From Ailanthus altissimus (lineage: Eukaryota; Streptophyta; Magnoliopsida; Sapindales; Simaroubaceae): a stretch of DNA of 64,000 bases. The notes beneath the pieces were generated by a model that was not told the origin of the DNA, searched no databases, and saw nothing but the letters and a program-made list of their open reading frames with translations. Positions 1 to 10,828 of this stretch are shown in pieces. Every line of letters starts with the position of its first letter. Within the stretch, counting starts at the first letter, position 1. The position numbers were made by a program, and so were the translations under genes. The stretch is from the NCBI GenBank assembly GCA_946807835.1, contig OX327697.1, forward strand, positions 18,052,001 to 18,116,000, read 5' to 3'.

Positions 1-1016
1 TGGAGGCACTGCATAGGCCAGAATGTTTGGCAAGTTATAGTGAGCTAGGGCAATGCGCAAAACTTGGTCTTCATATGCTATATATGATGCAGTCCACTGT
101 TAGAGTGCGGTAAAGGCATCTTCTAACCATAACGGCCTTTGATGTATGGTCAGTTGTACTGTTAATCTTTGTGGTAGAGGTAATCGGGGAGCGAGGTCTT
201 GCACTAGACCATCAACTATTGTAGTAATTTTGTTGTTGTCCAATATGTGTGCTGGGGAAGCATTTTTTTTATGATTTTCACTCGACTCCAACTTTAGCGC
301 AGAGTATTATAATTAGCGAGGGATAGTAGATGCTTTGCTTTAGATGATCGAGGCTGAAAAGGATTGTGTCTTTGATCACTTTGCCAATATTAATTGTCTG
401 CCTTGTTAGAATGGCATACAGAATAAGATCTCTCTTTGCTGTTACCGTGCTCATGTGATTGACTGGCATTAACTTGGCAGCTAAGAAATAATGCTATGCT
501 TTGAAATCTCTGCACATGTAGCGTGCGAGAAAAGAGACCAAAAGATTTTTAGACATCGTCTATTGAGCATCTGGGATGGCCAAGTAGCGAATGGCGGCTT
601 TATAATCTAGGTTCTGGTAGAGCTCCATATAGTCATCTCTTTATATATTGGGTAACACAAAGTATCTATTGATAACTTCAATATGGATGTGAACAGTTCT
701 GCCTGTGATTTGGACTTTCCCATAGGTGTGCTCTTTACTATTAGCATAGAATTCTCTAACTACTTAAATAATTGCGGCATTCGATTGTGCACACAAGCGT
801 CCCTAACCCCTTTCTGCAATAATTATTGAGATTCTTAGATAGCCCCTTCCTGTGATGTTGAAGCCTCTTTTGGAATGATTGTGCGTTTAACTTGTTAGTA
901 TCGTAGCCTATAGAAGATGATGTAATTGACTTCTTTGATTTCTTGGGGTGCCATTGAATACCTTTAACAATAATAATGAGCACTCCAAATATTGACAGCA
1001 ACTGCCTCTCAAACAT
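1..1016 (-). pseudogene. Plant transposon-protein ORF (PF20167-like), after pol in the Athila element
   Basis: Three minus-strand open segments (756-1016, 278-469, 100-291) read as successive broken pieces of one protein. The middle piece has the pattern HMSTVTAKRDLILYAIL followed by INIGKVIKDTI and YPSLIIILCAKVGVE. I recognise this as the 'putative plant transposon protein' domain seen near many plant LTR retroelements. It lies on the same strand as pol and 3' of it, where Athila relatives often carry an extra, sometimes env-like, ORF. Its function is unknown. Frames change between pieces, so it is a relic. The domain assignment is from memory of the family pattern, and the link to the Athila element is an inference from position. 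Confidence 0.6.
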
Positions 1017-2160
1017 TATAATTTGAAATCATATATGTGTGCCACATATCACTCTTTTTTTTAGCTCAAAATCACTACCGTATGCATGTGCACACGTCCA
1101 TTCTCTCATTATACAATACCACTACCTATTACAACTTATCACTCTCCACTTATGACTGTAATATGGCATCACCACCAATATATAGGCAACAATAATATAG
1201 TAATATTTTACTACCTAACCACTTGCTTAATATTTATTTTTTATTTTTTTCCATAGAAACATCGTAATAAGAATATTATACTTTATGCTCAAAGTTACCC
1301 ATTAAACATCAATCAACTAACCAATTTGAACATTAAACATCAATCAACGCACCAATTTGAACTTGTTTTGATAAGCATCCTAATATGTAGCTATGATTGC
1401 TAATAGAGAACTTCAAGTATAACCCATTAAACATCAATCAAATCACAAATTTGAACATATTTTCACAAGCATTCATGAAATTTTTTTTCCGTTTGTTTTA
1501 ATTATTAACAATGCATAATAATCATAGTATATCAAGTAAACACACTAATTATGCAATGGCAACCATATAATAAAGAGAAGCAACAAGAAATAAAATTAGT
1601 AAAGATAGGAATTTGTACCTTGAAGTAGTGAATGCTAATGTAGAGAAGAAATTAGGAGTTGTGATAAATGTGAATGATTAGATGAATTATGTGTGCTATT
1701 GTGGTGTTAATTTAAGTGGGTAATGAATTTTAGTCTAAATGTAATGTATGGGTGGTGTTTATTTGAGTGTAAGATAAAGGATGGGAGGTGTGAGATTAAA
1801 AGGATGGGAGTTAGGGTTTATGTGGTGTTTGAGAGAAAGGGGATGGAGATATGAAGACAAAAAAAGGGGAGAAGTAATAAACACCTCTCCCGTGTGGGCA
1901 CTGCGGCGCTCGTTACTGAGCTCGCGGTGGTCACAGATACTTGGGCACAATTGTGCTCAGGTGCCAGCGTTATGGCACTTACTTTCTATTTCGGGCGCTA
2001 TGGCGCCCATAAGTAAACGCCGCGGCACCCGCAAACCTCCTTTTTTTATGCAGCCTAAAAAGAATAATACTCATGAAAGAAAAGAAAAGAAAAGAAAAGA
2101 AAAATGAATTGGCTAAAGAGAAAAGATAATACTAGAAAAAAATTAATTAAAATCAAATGA
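1017..2160. other. Non-coding spacer between pol and the extra ORF, with a GC-rich island
   Basis: I find no supported gene. Most of the stretch is AT-rich, including short repeats of 'cattaaacatcaatcaa' near 1300, 1330 and 1425. The segment 1890-2035 is sharply GC-richer and contains words such as GGGCACTGCGGCGC (1896-1909) and GGGCGCTATGGCGCCC. The first word also occurs exactly at 10330-10343 in this element's LTR. Near 2074-2104 there is a purine-rich run of aaaga units. The minus-strand sequence at 2160-2200 (gtgcttctttggaggcaacc) is the wording usually found just after the pol frame of Athila elements. Confidence 0.5.
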
Positions 2161-2542
2161 TACTAGACTTGGGTTGCCTCCAAAGAAGCACTTGGTTTAA
2201 CGTCTTTGGGTTGACGTGTTGATCCTGTAGTTACTTGTGATCCATCAGATCGACATTAACCTTCTGCCGATCTATATATCCTCTATGATAATTCTTGAGA
2301 CGCTGACCATTTACTATAAATGAAGCTTGATTATTTGGATTTCTAATTTCAACTACTCCATTTGGGTATATCGCGATGATTTGAAATGGGCCAGACCATC
2401 GGGACTTGAGCTTTCCAAGAAATAACTTCAGCCATGAATTGTAGAGTAGTACTAGTTGTCTTTTTTCAAATGAACGCTGAAGTGTCTTCTTATCATGTCA
2501 CCATTTCATTTTTTCCTTGTAAAGCTTAGCATTCTTATATAC

Positions 2543-3470
2543 TTATAGACAAAACTCATCCATGGCGTTTAGTTGAAGTAAATGTTTCTCACCTTTGGCT
2601 TTGAGATTAAAGTTCAAGGCTTTAATAGCCCAATACACTTTGTGTTCCAACTCCAAAGGTAGGTGACACTCTTTTCCAAAGATCAAACGAAATTGGGACA
2701 TATCAATTGAAGTTTTGTAAGCAATACAATACACCCATAAAGCGTCATCCAAGTGTAATGCCTAATCTTTTCGGGTTGGTTTAACCATCTTCTCCAAGAA
2801 AGCATTTTATTTATCAATTGGAGACTTCAACTTGTTTGCTCGTTTGAGGATGATATGCAGTAGCCATCTTATGGTTGACCCCGTATTTTTGTAAGAGGGC
2901 TGAAAAATATTAATTGTAGAAATGTAAGCCCTCATCATTTATAATTGCTCTCGATGTTCTATCTCTTATGAATATATTCTTTTGAAGGAACTTAATCACT
3001 GTCCTCACCTCATTTGTTGGTAATGCTACTGCCTCTACCCATTTTGAAACATAATCCACAGCTACATGTATATGTTTGTTGTTATGAGATGGTGAAAATG
3101 GTCTCATGAAGTCTATTCCCTAAACGTCAAAGATTTCAACCTCTAGAATATTCTGCAGTGGCATTTTATATTTTTTGGAGAGGTTCCCCATCTGTTGACA
3201 TCGATCACACCCTGTAACAAAAGAATATACATCTTTAAATAATGTGGGCCAATAAAAGACCAGATTGAAGTATCTTAGCTGTTGTTTTGTCGCCCGCAAA
3301 ATGTCCTCCATAATCGAATGCATAACAATGGTGTAAGATGTCTTGAGTTTCTTCTGTAGGGACACATCTTTGAAGGATTTGGTCTGCACATGATTTGTAA
3401 AGGAATAGCTCATCCCAAAAATAGAATTTTATATCATGAAAGATCTTCTTCTTTTGTTGAAAAGTCAAAT
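2543..3470 (-). pseudogene. Integrase of the Athila-like element, frameshifted
   Basis: The zinc-binding part is spread over two overlapping frames (3235-3468 and 3120-3413). One has HHCYAFDYGGHFAGDKTTAKIL and the other YWPTLFKDVYSFVTGCDRCQ, so the HHCC residues are all present but separated by a frameshift near 3270. The catalytic core follows at 2910-3107 with [15 protein letters not shown] and [12 protein letters not shown], which are the regions around the first two acidic residues of the D,D,E triad. A third piece at 2543-2752 (ALWVYCIAYKTSIDMSQFRLIFGKECHLPLELEH, in two parts) matches the end of the core where the usual wording is AYKTPIGMSPYRLVFGK. The enzyme would insert element cDNA into chromosomes. 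As read it is not functional. Confidence 0.85.
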
Positions 3471-3516
3471 TATGAGGTGTTAGGCTAGAAACTAAATAAT
3501 TGACAATATCAGTATA

Positions 3517-4100
3517 CTAGGAGATCTCATGATGTTGTGTTACAAGGAGTTGTTCATCCGAAAAAGTTTCATTAATTTGGATCTTCTCTTGGTGTTGATT
3601 TGATACTTCTAAACAAGAAAGATGATTTGCAACTTGGTTTTCAACTCCTTTTCTATCTTTGATCTTTAGATCAAATTCTTGCAATAAGAGAATCCATCGA
3701 ATGAGCCTCGGTTTAGCATCTTTCTTATTGATGAGGTACTTGATTGTTGAGTGATCTATGAAGACTATGACCTTAACTTCAATGAGGTAAACCCGAAACT
3801 TCTCAAAAGAAAAGACTACCGCAAGAAGCTCTTTTTCTGTAGTGGTGTAATTAGACTGCGCATCATTGAGAGTCTTGCTTGTATAGTATATCATACGAAA
3901 CACTTTCTCTCGGTGTTGTCCTAATATAGCCCCCACAACTAAATAGCTTGCATCACACATCACTTCAAAAGGTAAGTCCCAATCTGGAGTTATAATGATT
4001 AGCGCGGTGGTAAGCTTCTTTTTCAACAGTTTAAAAGCTTCAAGGCATGCATCATCAAAATGAAACTACACTTCTTTCTCTAGTAAGTTGCATAGAGGTT
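3517..4100 (-). pseudogene. RNase H domain of the Athila-like element
   Basis: A 169-codon open segment (3517-4026) contains the expected gypsy RNase H blocks in order: [66 protein letters not shown] and a late block ending [11 protein letters not shown]. The acidic residues of the DAS, TEKELL, DHS and DR blocks are visible. The start shown by the open frame is not a true protein start, because the domain is part of a polyprotein continuing from RT at 4215-4798. The frame is lost at about 4050, between this domain and RT. The domain normally removes the RNA strand of the RNA-DNA hybrid during reverse transcription. Confidence 0.85.
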
Positions 4101-4214
4101 TGGAGATCTTGAAGAAATCTTTTATAAATCTTCAATAAATTCTGGCATGGCCAAGAAAGCTCCATACTCCTTTCACATTAGTCAGTGGTGGCAACTTCTC
4201 GATGGTTTCTATCT

Positions 4215-6398
4215 TTACTCTATCAACTTCAATACCATGAGTAGAAATTTATGGCCTAAAACTATACATTCTTTAACCATAAAGTGGCACTTTTCCCAAT
4301 TGAGCACTAATTTGGTATCTTCACACCGTTTAAGCACAAATGCTAGATTATCAAGGCATTGATCAAAAGAATTGTCAAAAATAGAAAAGTCATCCATAAA
4401 TACCTCTATGAAATACTCTATAATATCTGAAAATATGGTCATCATACAACGCTGAAAAGTGGATGGAGCATTGCATAGTCCGAATGGCATCATCTGGAAA
4501 TTAAATGTACTATATAGGCAAGTGACGTGGTCTTTTCTTAATCTTTAAGAGCAATTGTCATCTGATTATAGCCAGAATATCCATCTAAGAAACAATAATA
4601 ATCATGTTTTGCTAATCTTTCCAGCATTTGATCGATGAAGGGTAAGAGAAAATGATCCTTGTGGGTGGCTTTATTCAGCTTCCGGTAGTTCATACATATC
4701 CTCCAACCCATAACAGTCCTAGTGGAGATTAAATCATTATTCTCATTTGCTACTACAGTGATCCCTTATTTCTTTGGTACGCATTGCACTGGACTTACTG
4801 ATGCGATATTTCTATATCTTAAATTAAATGCAAGTATACACTATCGTATGCAAGTAATAAAGAGACTAAATAAGTTGGATGTCGAACCCACAGGGATAAT
4901 TTCTTCTTTTTAATCAATTACTAAAATTATATCTTCCTAATAATTATTTAGATAAATAAAAATCTAAGAATGAATGTAGAAAATATAAAGACAAAAACAC
5001 AATGTAAAGAGATGTAAGTGATAGCAATACAGAGAAAACCTAGGATTAATACTATCCCTCAATATGCTTTCTAATGATTAATCTTCTAATATTTAACTCC
5101 ATTAGTCTTTATTATTGATCAAGACACTAATGTATTCACAAGCCTCTTCCAAGGTCATGCAAGTATACCTTAATTTACCAAATACCTATATTCCTATAGT
5201 ACTTGTAATAAATTAAGATTCATTAAGATTAGGTTTTATTGATCATACATGCCAATTAGGTATATTCCTATCCTAAATTGAAACTTGCATATACAACATT
5301 GAATGTTACTCTACAATCATGCATCAAATTACCTAGCTCTAAATATTATGATTTCTCTTCCGAGTTTATCAACAATATTACCAACTCATTCACCATATAT
5401 TGGCTAGATATATTGAAGCATTAAAATTAAGTAATTTGAATATCAAAGAAGTAAGTTTATTAAATATTCGAAAGATATGGCAATTAAGCACATATATTGA
5501 GTTCAAGTATTAACCCTAGAAAATAAGTTTAGCTCATGGCTACAAGAAAACAGCAGTAAAAATAATAATAAACCATGATACAATCAACAGCAAACCGATA
5601 TAGACGTCGAATTGCTCTTAATTGCGCTGCCTAAGAACTCTTGATGCCGAAGAACGCCTTGAATCTCTCTCTAAAGTTGCTTCAATTAAACTCCTATTGC
5701 TCTCCAAGACTCGTGCTCTGTATTCTTGGTGTTTTTGAATTGCTCTAGGTTGCTCTTGAATTCCCCTTGAAGGCTGGGAACGAATGGATTTTTATAGGGA
5801 TTGATATGAGCTTAAAAATCTCAATTCTCGTCGGACTAGGACTTGCGCTACCGCTGAGGTGCTATGCAGTTGTCGCTGGGGCAACGCGTGAAAAAGGGTT
5901 TACCGCTGGAGCAGTAGGATGATGACGCTGGGGCTCTGTCTTGTCGCTGGCGCGGTGAATCTTCGGCGCTGGGGCGCCAGATGCGACTTAAACAGTTCAT
6001 TTTTCTTATTTCGATTACTATTCCAGTGCTGGGGCAATAATCCTTGTGGCGCTGGAGCTATGGACACATACTTTGAAAACTTTGCATTTTAGTCCCTGTT
6101 TTCGCTCCTTTTGCATTCTTTCTTTAAATTTCATTTAAGTCCCTATAAATAACAATAATGCACGTAAATAGCCATCTATTCTCATAAAATAATAAAATAT
6201 CAAGAATAAAAATATGAAAAAATATATGACAAATTTGCCCTCATCACTTACCCATGAGCTATCAAAAATTGGGTAAATAATCCCTGCATCTAGCCACTTA
6301 ATAATCTCCTTCTTTACTACATCTTTCATTACAGGATTTAAGTGTTTTTGCTGCTCAATTATAACCTTGTGCCCTTTCTCTAACAGAATTTTATGCAT
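4215..6398 (-). pseudogene. Reverse transcriptase of the Athila-like element, split by a solo LTR
   Basis: The N-terminal part is at 6247-6398 (HLNPVMKDVVKKEIIKWLDAG, then IYPIFDSSW), and the rest resumes at 4798. If the insert at 4799-6246 and one CTTAC copy are ignored, the break falls in the conserved SWVSP-VQCVPKKGG region, which is how the site was confirmed. Further blocks are FLDGYSGYNQM near 4570-4600 and the catalytic VFMDDFSIF near 4390. A stretch ending MMPFGLCNAPSTFQRCMM precedes the FMDD box. Additional frameshifts occur near 4500-4560. The polymerase active-site residues survive, but the gene is interrupted and cannot be translated. Confidence 0.88.
4799..6246 (-). mobile_element. 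Solo LTR of an Athila relative, with CTTAC target duplication
   Basis: The insert starts TGATGCGATA and ends CCCTCATCA, so it has TGAT...ATCA termini like the LTR at 9033-10572. The flanks are identical 5-bp target duplications, CTTAC at 4794-4798 and 6247-6251. Inside, the 4840-4935 region (caagtaataa, then acccacagggataattt and atcaattactaaaatta) resembles the start of the 9033 LTR in the same orientation. No PBS or coding sequence lies between the ends, so it is a solo LTR left by recombination between two LTRs. A GC-rich stretch at 5845-6065 has repeated GCGCTGG and GCTGGGGC words. It inserted after the host Athila element was in place. Confidence 0.92.
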
Positions 6399-6636
6399 GT
6401 AAAAAGAGGGACTGATTCCCTTAATGTCAGCAATTGTCCATCTTATAGCTCTTTTATGATCTCTTAAGACCCTTTACAATTTTTTTGCCTGTGATTCATC
6501 AAGTTGTAGCAGAAACTATGACTGGAAATATAGAAGATTCGCCAAGAAATGTATACCTTAAGTGACTCAGTAATAGTTTTAACTCTAGCTTAGGAGGTTC
6601 TTCAATAAAAGGCTTAATGTGAGTTTGCAAGCCTTC

Positions 6637-7205
6637 TTATCTATCTAGAGGTTCAGCTCTCATCTTGAATCTGACAAATCTTAGAGAAAGGCTTAAGGTT
6701 TGTAGATACTCTCGAGCTTCACTTCTCTCTACCTTAACTCCATTTACCACTGCATCTTCTAGAGAATCTTCAATGCTATTTTTGTTAAAAATATCTTGTA
6801 CTTCCCTGTCAATCACATTAATGCTCATAGATTCCTCTTCCTCACTTGGCCTTCTCATGGCTTTGAAGACATTGAATGTTACTTCTTCATTTTGCACCCT
6901 CATAGTTAATTCTCTTTTTTGAACATAAATAAGGGTTCTTTCTGTGGCTAAGAATGGTCCTCTTAGTATGATGGGTACCTCTCGATCCTCTTCCATATCC
7001 AATACTATGAAGTCTATCGAAAAGATGAACTTATCAACCTTTACCAAAACATCTTCAATAATGCTCATTGGATACGTGAATGAGCCGTCAACTAATTATA
7101 AAGTGACATTAGTAGGTTTAGCTTCCCCTAAACCTACTTGTAGATGGATAATAGCATTAGGTTGATGCTGGCACCTAAATCACATAATGCTCTGCCAAAG
7201 ATTTT
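6637..7205 (-). pseudogene. Aspartic protease of the Athila-like element
   Basis: The catalytic block [10 protein letters not shown] is readable on the minus strand at about 7160-7192, preceded by [14 protein letters not shown]. It is followed in another frame by the 143-codon segment at 6637-7068, which has SIIEDVLVKVDKFIF, DFIVLDMEEDREVPIILRGP and QNEEVTFNVFKAM. This is the usual Athila wording after the protease active site. The canonical LGRPFLAT reads LRGPFLAT here, a local change. The protease normally cuts the gag-pol polyprotein. A stop separates the two blocks, so the gene is broken. Confidence 0.85.
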
Positions 7206-7930
7206 CTCCCCGATAGTACATGGTATAGTGAAACTGCCTGAATTTTTTAATTTTGGTGGCAATTTCTTTTACAATATTGTGCTACATTCTTCGGTGAGTG
7301 CCACGGTTTCATACTCAACTAATCTCCTTTTCTTTGATAAGATTTCCTTCATAAACTTCACATAACTTGGTATTTATTCCAAAGCATCCACAGAAGGTAT
7401 GTTAATGTGGAGTTTCTTGAAGACATCTAAAAACTTCAAAAACTGTTTGTCCAACTTCTGTTTCTGTAGCCTCTGAGAAAATGGTGGAGGTGGATGGGAA
7501 GGTTGAACTGTAAGTTTCTACTAAGCTTTACTGGTTTGTGCTGCTGCATTTGAATTTTTCTACATTTCTTTACTGTTTTTTACATTTTCCTGCTACTGCA
7601 CATCATGTTTTGCAGTAAATTCTGCACTTTTCTGCATTGTTTTCTTCATCACATTCTACACTTTTCTCCACTCTTGCACTGTTTGACTGCAACTCTTTGC
7701 CACTTCTCAAAAAGACAACTTTGCATTGCTCCTTATCCCCTCTTGGATTGGCTTCAGTGTTGCTTTCTTCTCTTGTGGGGGATGAAATCCGGGTAAGTTA
7801 GGTTTAAGTTACTGCCATTGGTTGCCATCTCAAGAAAAATTAGGATGATTCCTCCACCCCGAATTATAATAATATGAATGTTGATTATTCTGCTGTCTAT
7901 TATAGCTCCCCATATAGTTTGCTGACTCCA
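7205..7930 (-). other. Linker between gag and protease, low complexity
   Basis: The minus strand reads through a degenerate linker with many stops. The 7480-7740 part is rich in CTG/TGC and TTTTCTGCA-like words, corresponding to a low-complexity Gln- and Lys-rich linker in Athila gag-pol. The segment at 7754-7942 carries tail residues of gag such as SYNRQQNNQHSYYYNSGW, in one of two frames, just after the zinc knuckle. I see no independent gene. Confidence 0.55.
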
Positions 7931-8880
7931 TGCGTTGCTCATTCATGTGATTGTCACCACAGAAGTCACAAGTCGCATTTTAGGTCTTGACAGCATTCAT
8001 AGAATCAAATCTCTTGGTTAAGATGTTAATCTGTGCAGCCAATGCATTGAATCCATCAATCTCATAAACTCCAGCAACCTTCCTTGGTGTAACTCTTTTA
8101 GCAGGCCATTGATAACTATTAGATGCCATCTCTTTCAGTAACGCATATGCTTCATCTATGGACTTGTTCATTAGAGCTCCTCCAGCAGTGGCATCGATAA
8201 TTATCCTTAAATGATCTACAAGCCTATTATAGAACATCTGGACTAATAACCATAATGAGGACACTTCCTCAATATATCCTTGAATCGATCTCATGCCTCA
8301 TATAATGACTCACCTTCAATCTGTACAAATGAGGTGATGTTATTCCTTATCTTAGTTGTCTTAGCTGGTGGAAAACACTTTGCTAAGAACTTCTGTGCTA
8401 GGTCATCCCACGTTGATATGGTTAATATGGATCCTATTAGTAATGACATCAACCAGCTCTTGGCCTTGTCCCTCAATGAGAAAGAAAATAGTCGTAACCT
8501 GATGGCATCATCTGAAACCCCATTGAACTTGAATGTATTGCAAACCTCCCAGAAATTCAAGATATGCATGTTGGGATCATCATTGGGAGCTCCACTGAAT
8601 TGTACCGACTCTTTAAGCATCTAAATAGTACTTGGCTTAATCTCAAAGTTGTTTACATTAATAGTAGAGTGCTGAATACTACACTGAATGCCTTCTATTG
8701 TAGGAACAATATAATCCCTCAGCAATCTCTACGGATTCATAGGCTTAAACACTGGATTATTGATATTGTCGTGATTCTCTGCCATATTTTTGTTTTGATG
8801 TTGTTCACATCGAAGTCTCTAAAATATTCTTTTAATCTCAGGATCAAAAGATGTTAAATCTTCGCTCTTGGTTCTTCGCA
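7930..8880 (-). pseudogene. Gag of the Athila-like element
   Basis: Two main minus-strand segments encode it. The one at 8291-8620 has VQFSGAPNDDPNMHILNF, DAIRLRLFSFSLRDKAKSWL, then WDDLAQKFLAKCFPPAKT and EGESLYEA, the core capsid pattern of Athila gag. The one at 7980-8294 has FYNRLVDHLRIIIDATAGGAL and EEAYALLKEMASNSYQWP-like wording. A zinc knuckle follows at about 7930-7975 as CDFCGDNHMNEQR, where the last expected Cys is Arg (codon CGC instead of TGC). The frame shifts near 8290. The N-terminus lies near 8880 in a degenerate frame, about 130 bp from the PBS. Confidence 0.88.
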
Positions 8881-9010
8881 TGAACTATCAAAATCAAAAA
8901 TAAAATTGGTAACTCGAATGGAAAAAGAATAATAATAAAATATAATAAAATCTGAAGTAAAAGTAAGATAGTATGGTATTAGTATCGATCTAAGAATAGA
9001 TAAAATAGTC

Positions 9011-9027
9011 TCCGGCAACGGCGCCAA
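9011..9027 (-). other. Primer-binding site of the Athila-like element
   Basis: The minus strand reads TTTTTGGCGCCGTTGCCGGAGA across 9009-9030. TGGCGCCGTTGCCGG is the standard primer-binding site of Athila/Tat-type elements, usually assigned to tRNA-Asp. It lies a few bases inside the LTR end at 9033, as expected, and this fixes the element as minus-strand. Confidence 0.9.
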
Positions 9028-9032
9028 AAATT

Positions 9033-10572
9033 TGATTTGTGATTTAATATTCTATCTCAAGTGCACGCTTTCGTACCAAGTAATATAGGACTAAGTCCAA
9101 ATTATCAATCCCATGGAGACTATTGTTTCTATTTCTTCAATTGATTACTAAAATTACTCTATTTTACCTTTATCCAAACTAACTTCTAAGATGGAGTTTA
9201 ACTAATTATACTACTGCTATCAAATTAAACCTAATTAAATACCACAAGCACTCTAAGAAAAAATTCACTAGTTTGATAAGTAATCTAGGATTTTGACGTA
9301 TCTCTTAGTATTTCATTGAAATCTTTAACCCTTTAGTTATTTCCATACTATTAATTGATTGGCTAGACACTGATTTCATAATTAAATACCACAAGCACTC
9401 TAAGATAAAATTCACTAGTTTGATAAGTAATCTAGGATTTTGACGTATCTCTTAGTATTTCATTGAAATCTTTAACCCTTTAGTTATTTCCTTACTATTA
9501 ATTGATTGGCTAGACACTGATTTCATAATAAGCTTCTGTCGATAGTCGAATGATAATATCATACCCTAACAACTACCTATATGTCTATGGTAATCCGAAT
9601 AAGATGCAACTCATTAAGAATAAGTCTAATCAATGCATACATGCCACCTTGGTATATGTCTATCCTAGATGGAACTCATAGATGTTACTCTATGATCATG
9701 TATCAATCTACCATAGGCTAAACACATGAATCCTTTTGTCAAAGTTATTATATCTCCTAAACAATCAAAATAGTGATCAAGTATAATAAAATCATTAAGC
9801 ACAGATAGATTGAATCAATTAAGGGATATAAGTTCATAACTAAGAGTTTAAAAGATTCAATTACATACTAGGTTCAAGAACGTCTAACCCTAGATCAAAA
9901 GTATTTAGCTCATGCTTACAACATGAGTATCAAAGTAAAAGTATGAAAATATTATGAACAAAATCATCTCTTAAAGTTAAGGAAGAAAATAACACAAGTA
10001 ACATCCTGAGTTGTTCTCCTTCCTCTTGTCTTGAATACCTAAGAGTTGATTCTTCAATCTTCAATCTTTAATAAATTTACTTTAATCTCTTACCTTAAAT
10101 GTGTATTCATTGCTTGTGTTTTCCTCCTTGCTAAGTCTCTTTATTTTTTCCTCAAAAGAGTTTTTTTTGTTGTTATGAGAAACCCTAGGTGCAAGGATCT
10201 GCGAATCCACCCCAAAATATAAGAGTTAAGAGATGTATTTAAGCATTTGCACAGGTGCCGCGATGCTGGGCATGAGCAACAAAGACTGCTAATTAGTCAA
10301 CAGGCATTGCGGCGCTCATTCACTAATCTGGGCACTGCGGCGCCTAGCCCTGGTCGCTTTAGCGCCCAGCCATATGCTGTGCTGCTTTCATCTTTTAAGC
10401 GCATCTCGCTCGTTTCTTGCTCGAATCGCCTCTCGTTTGATCCTATTTGTCACATTTTCCTTCATGCACCTATTTAAGATTAAAAACACAAATAAATAGT
10501 CAAATAGTAATAGATTAAAGCAAAATACCCAAGTTAGAGTGCTAAAATACTATTTCCATTATGCTATTATCA
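9033..10572 (-). repeat. 5' LTR of the Athila-like element
   Basis: On the plus strand it starts TGATTTGTGATTT next to the PBS and ends GCTATTATCA at 10572, giving matching TGAT/ATCA termini and a length near 1540 bp, normal for Athila. It includes a 147-bp tandem duplication (9234-9527) and a GC-rich island (10245-10390) with GGCATTGCGGCGC and GGGCACTGCGGCGC words. The upper boundary is set by the TG..CA rule and by the abrupt start of copia sequence after it, not by comparison with a second LTR. Confidence 0.8.
9234..9527. repeat. 147-bp tandem duplication inside the Athila LTR
   Basis: Two adjacent copies, 9234-9380 and 9381-9527, each start attaaataccacaagcac and end ctgatttcata. I noticed only a few mismatches between them, for example agaaaaaatt versus agataaaatt and ttccatact versus ttccttact. 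The high similarity points to a recent duplication. Confidence 0.95.
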
Positions 10573-10828
10573 GTGTCCTTTGCTCTTTTTTAAGGATCTT
10601 CTTATTGAAATGTTGATCTAGGGGCATATCAAATCTACACTCATTTTTTACTTCAACTTTTATTGATTCGATTGCTGCGTGTTCCTTGAGCACAGATTCT
10701 TCTCTTTTTTTCTTGGGAGGCTTTCAATTTTGTCATCTCATCGAACATCACATTACGGCTTATGATACTCTTTAGTAGTGTTAACTCTCTACATTATACC
10801 TTGTATCCTTTAACTCTTTCAGGATGCT

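Larger units (their letters stand above)
1..10572 (-). mobile_element. Athila-like Ty3/gypsy retrotransposon, 3' end outside the window
   Basis: In minus-strand order I see the 5' LTR (10572 down to 9033), the PBS (9027-9011), gag (about 8880-7930), protease (about 7200-6640), reverse transcriptase (6398-6247 and 4798-4215), RNase H (4100-3517), integrase (3470-2910), an integrase C-terminal region (2752-2543), and a further ORF region (1016-100). Domain order and the gag and protease wording match the Athila clade of Ty3/gypsy. The 3' LTR is not present, so the element runs off the left edge. Every reading frame is broken by stops or shifts, so it cannot act on its own. Its outer end at 10572 abuts a copia element that stops abruptly, which suggests the Athila copy inserted into that copia. 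Confidence 0.85.

Noticed and set aside
1781..2107. Plus-strand ORF of 108 codons with Arg-rich text
   Set aside because: It falls in the spacer of a minus-strand element, spans the GC island and a purine run, and has no family wording.
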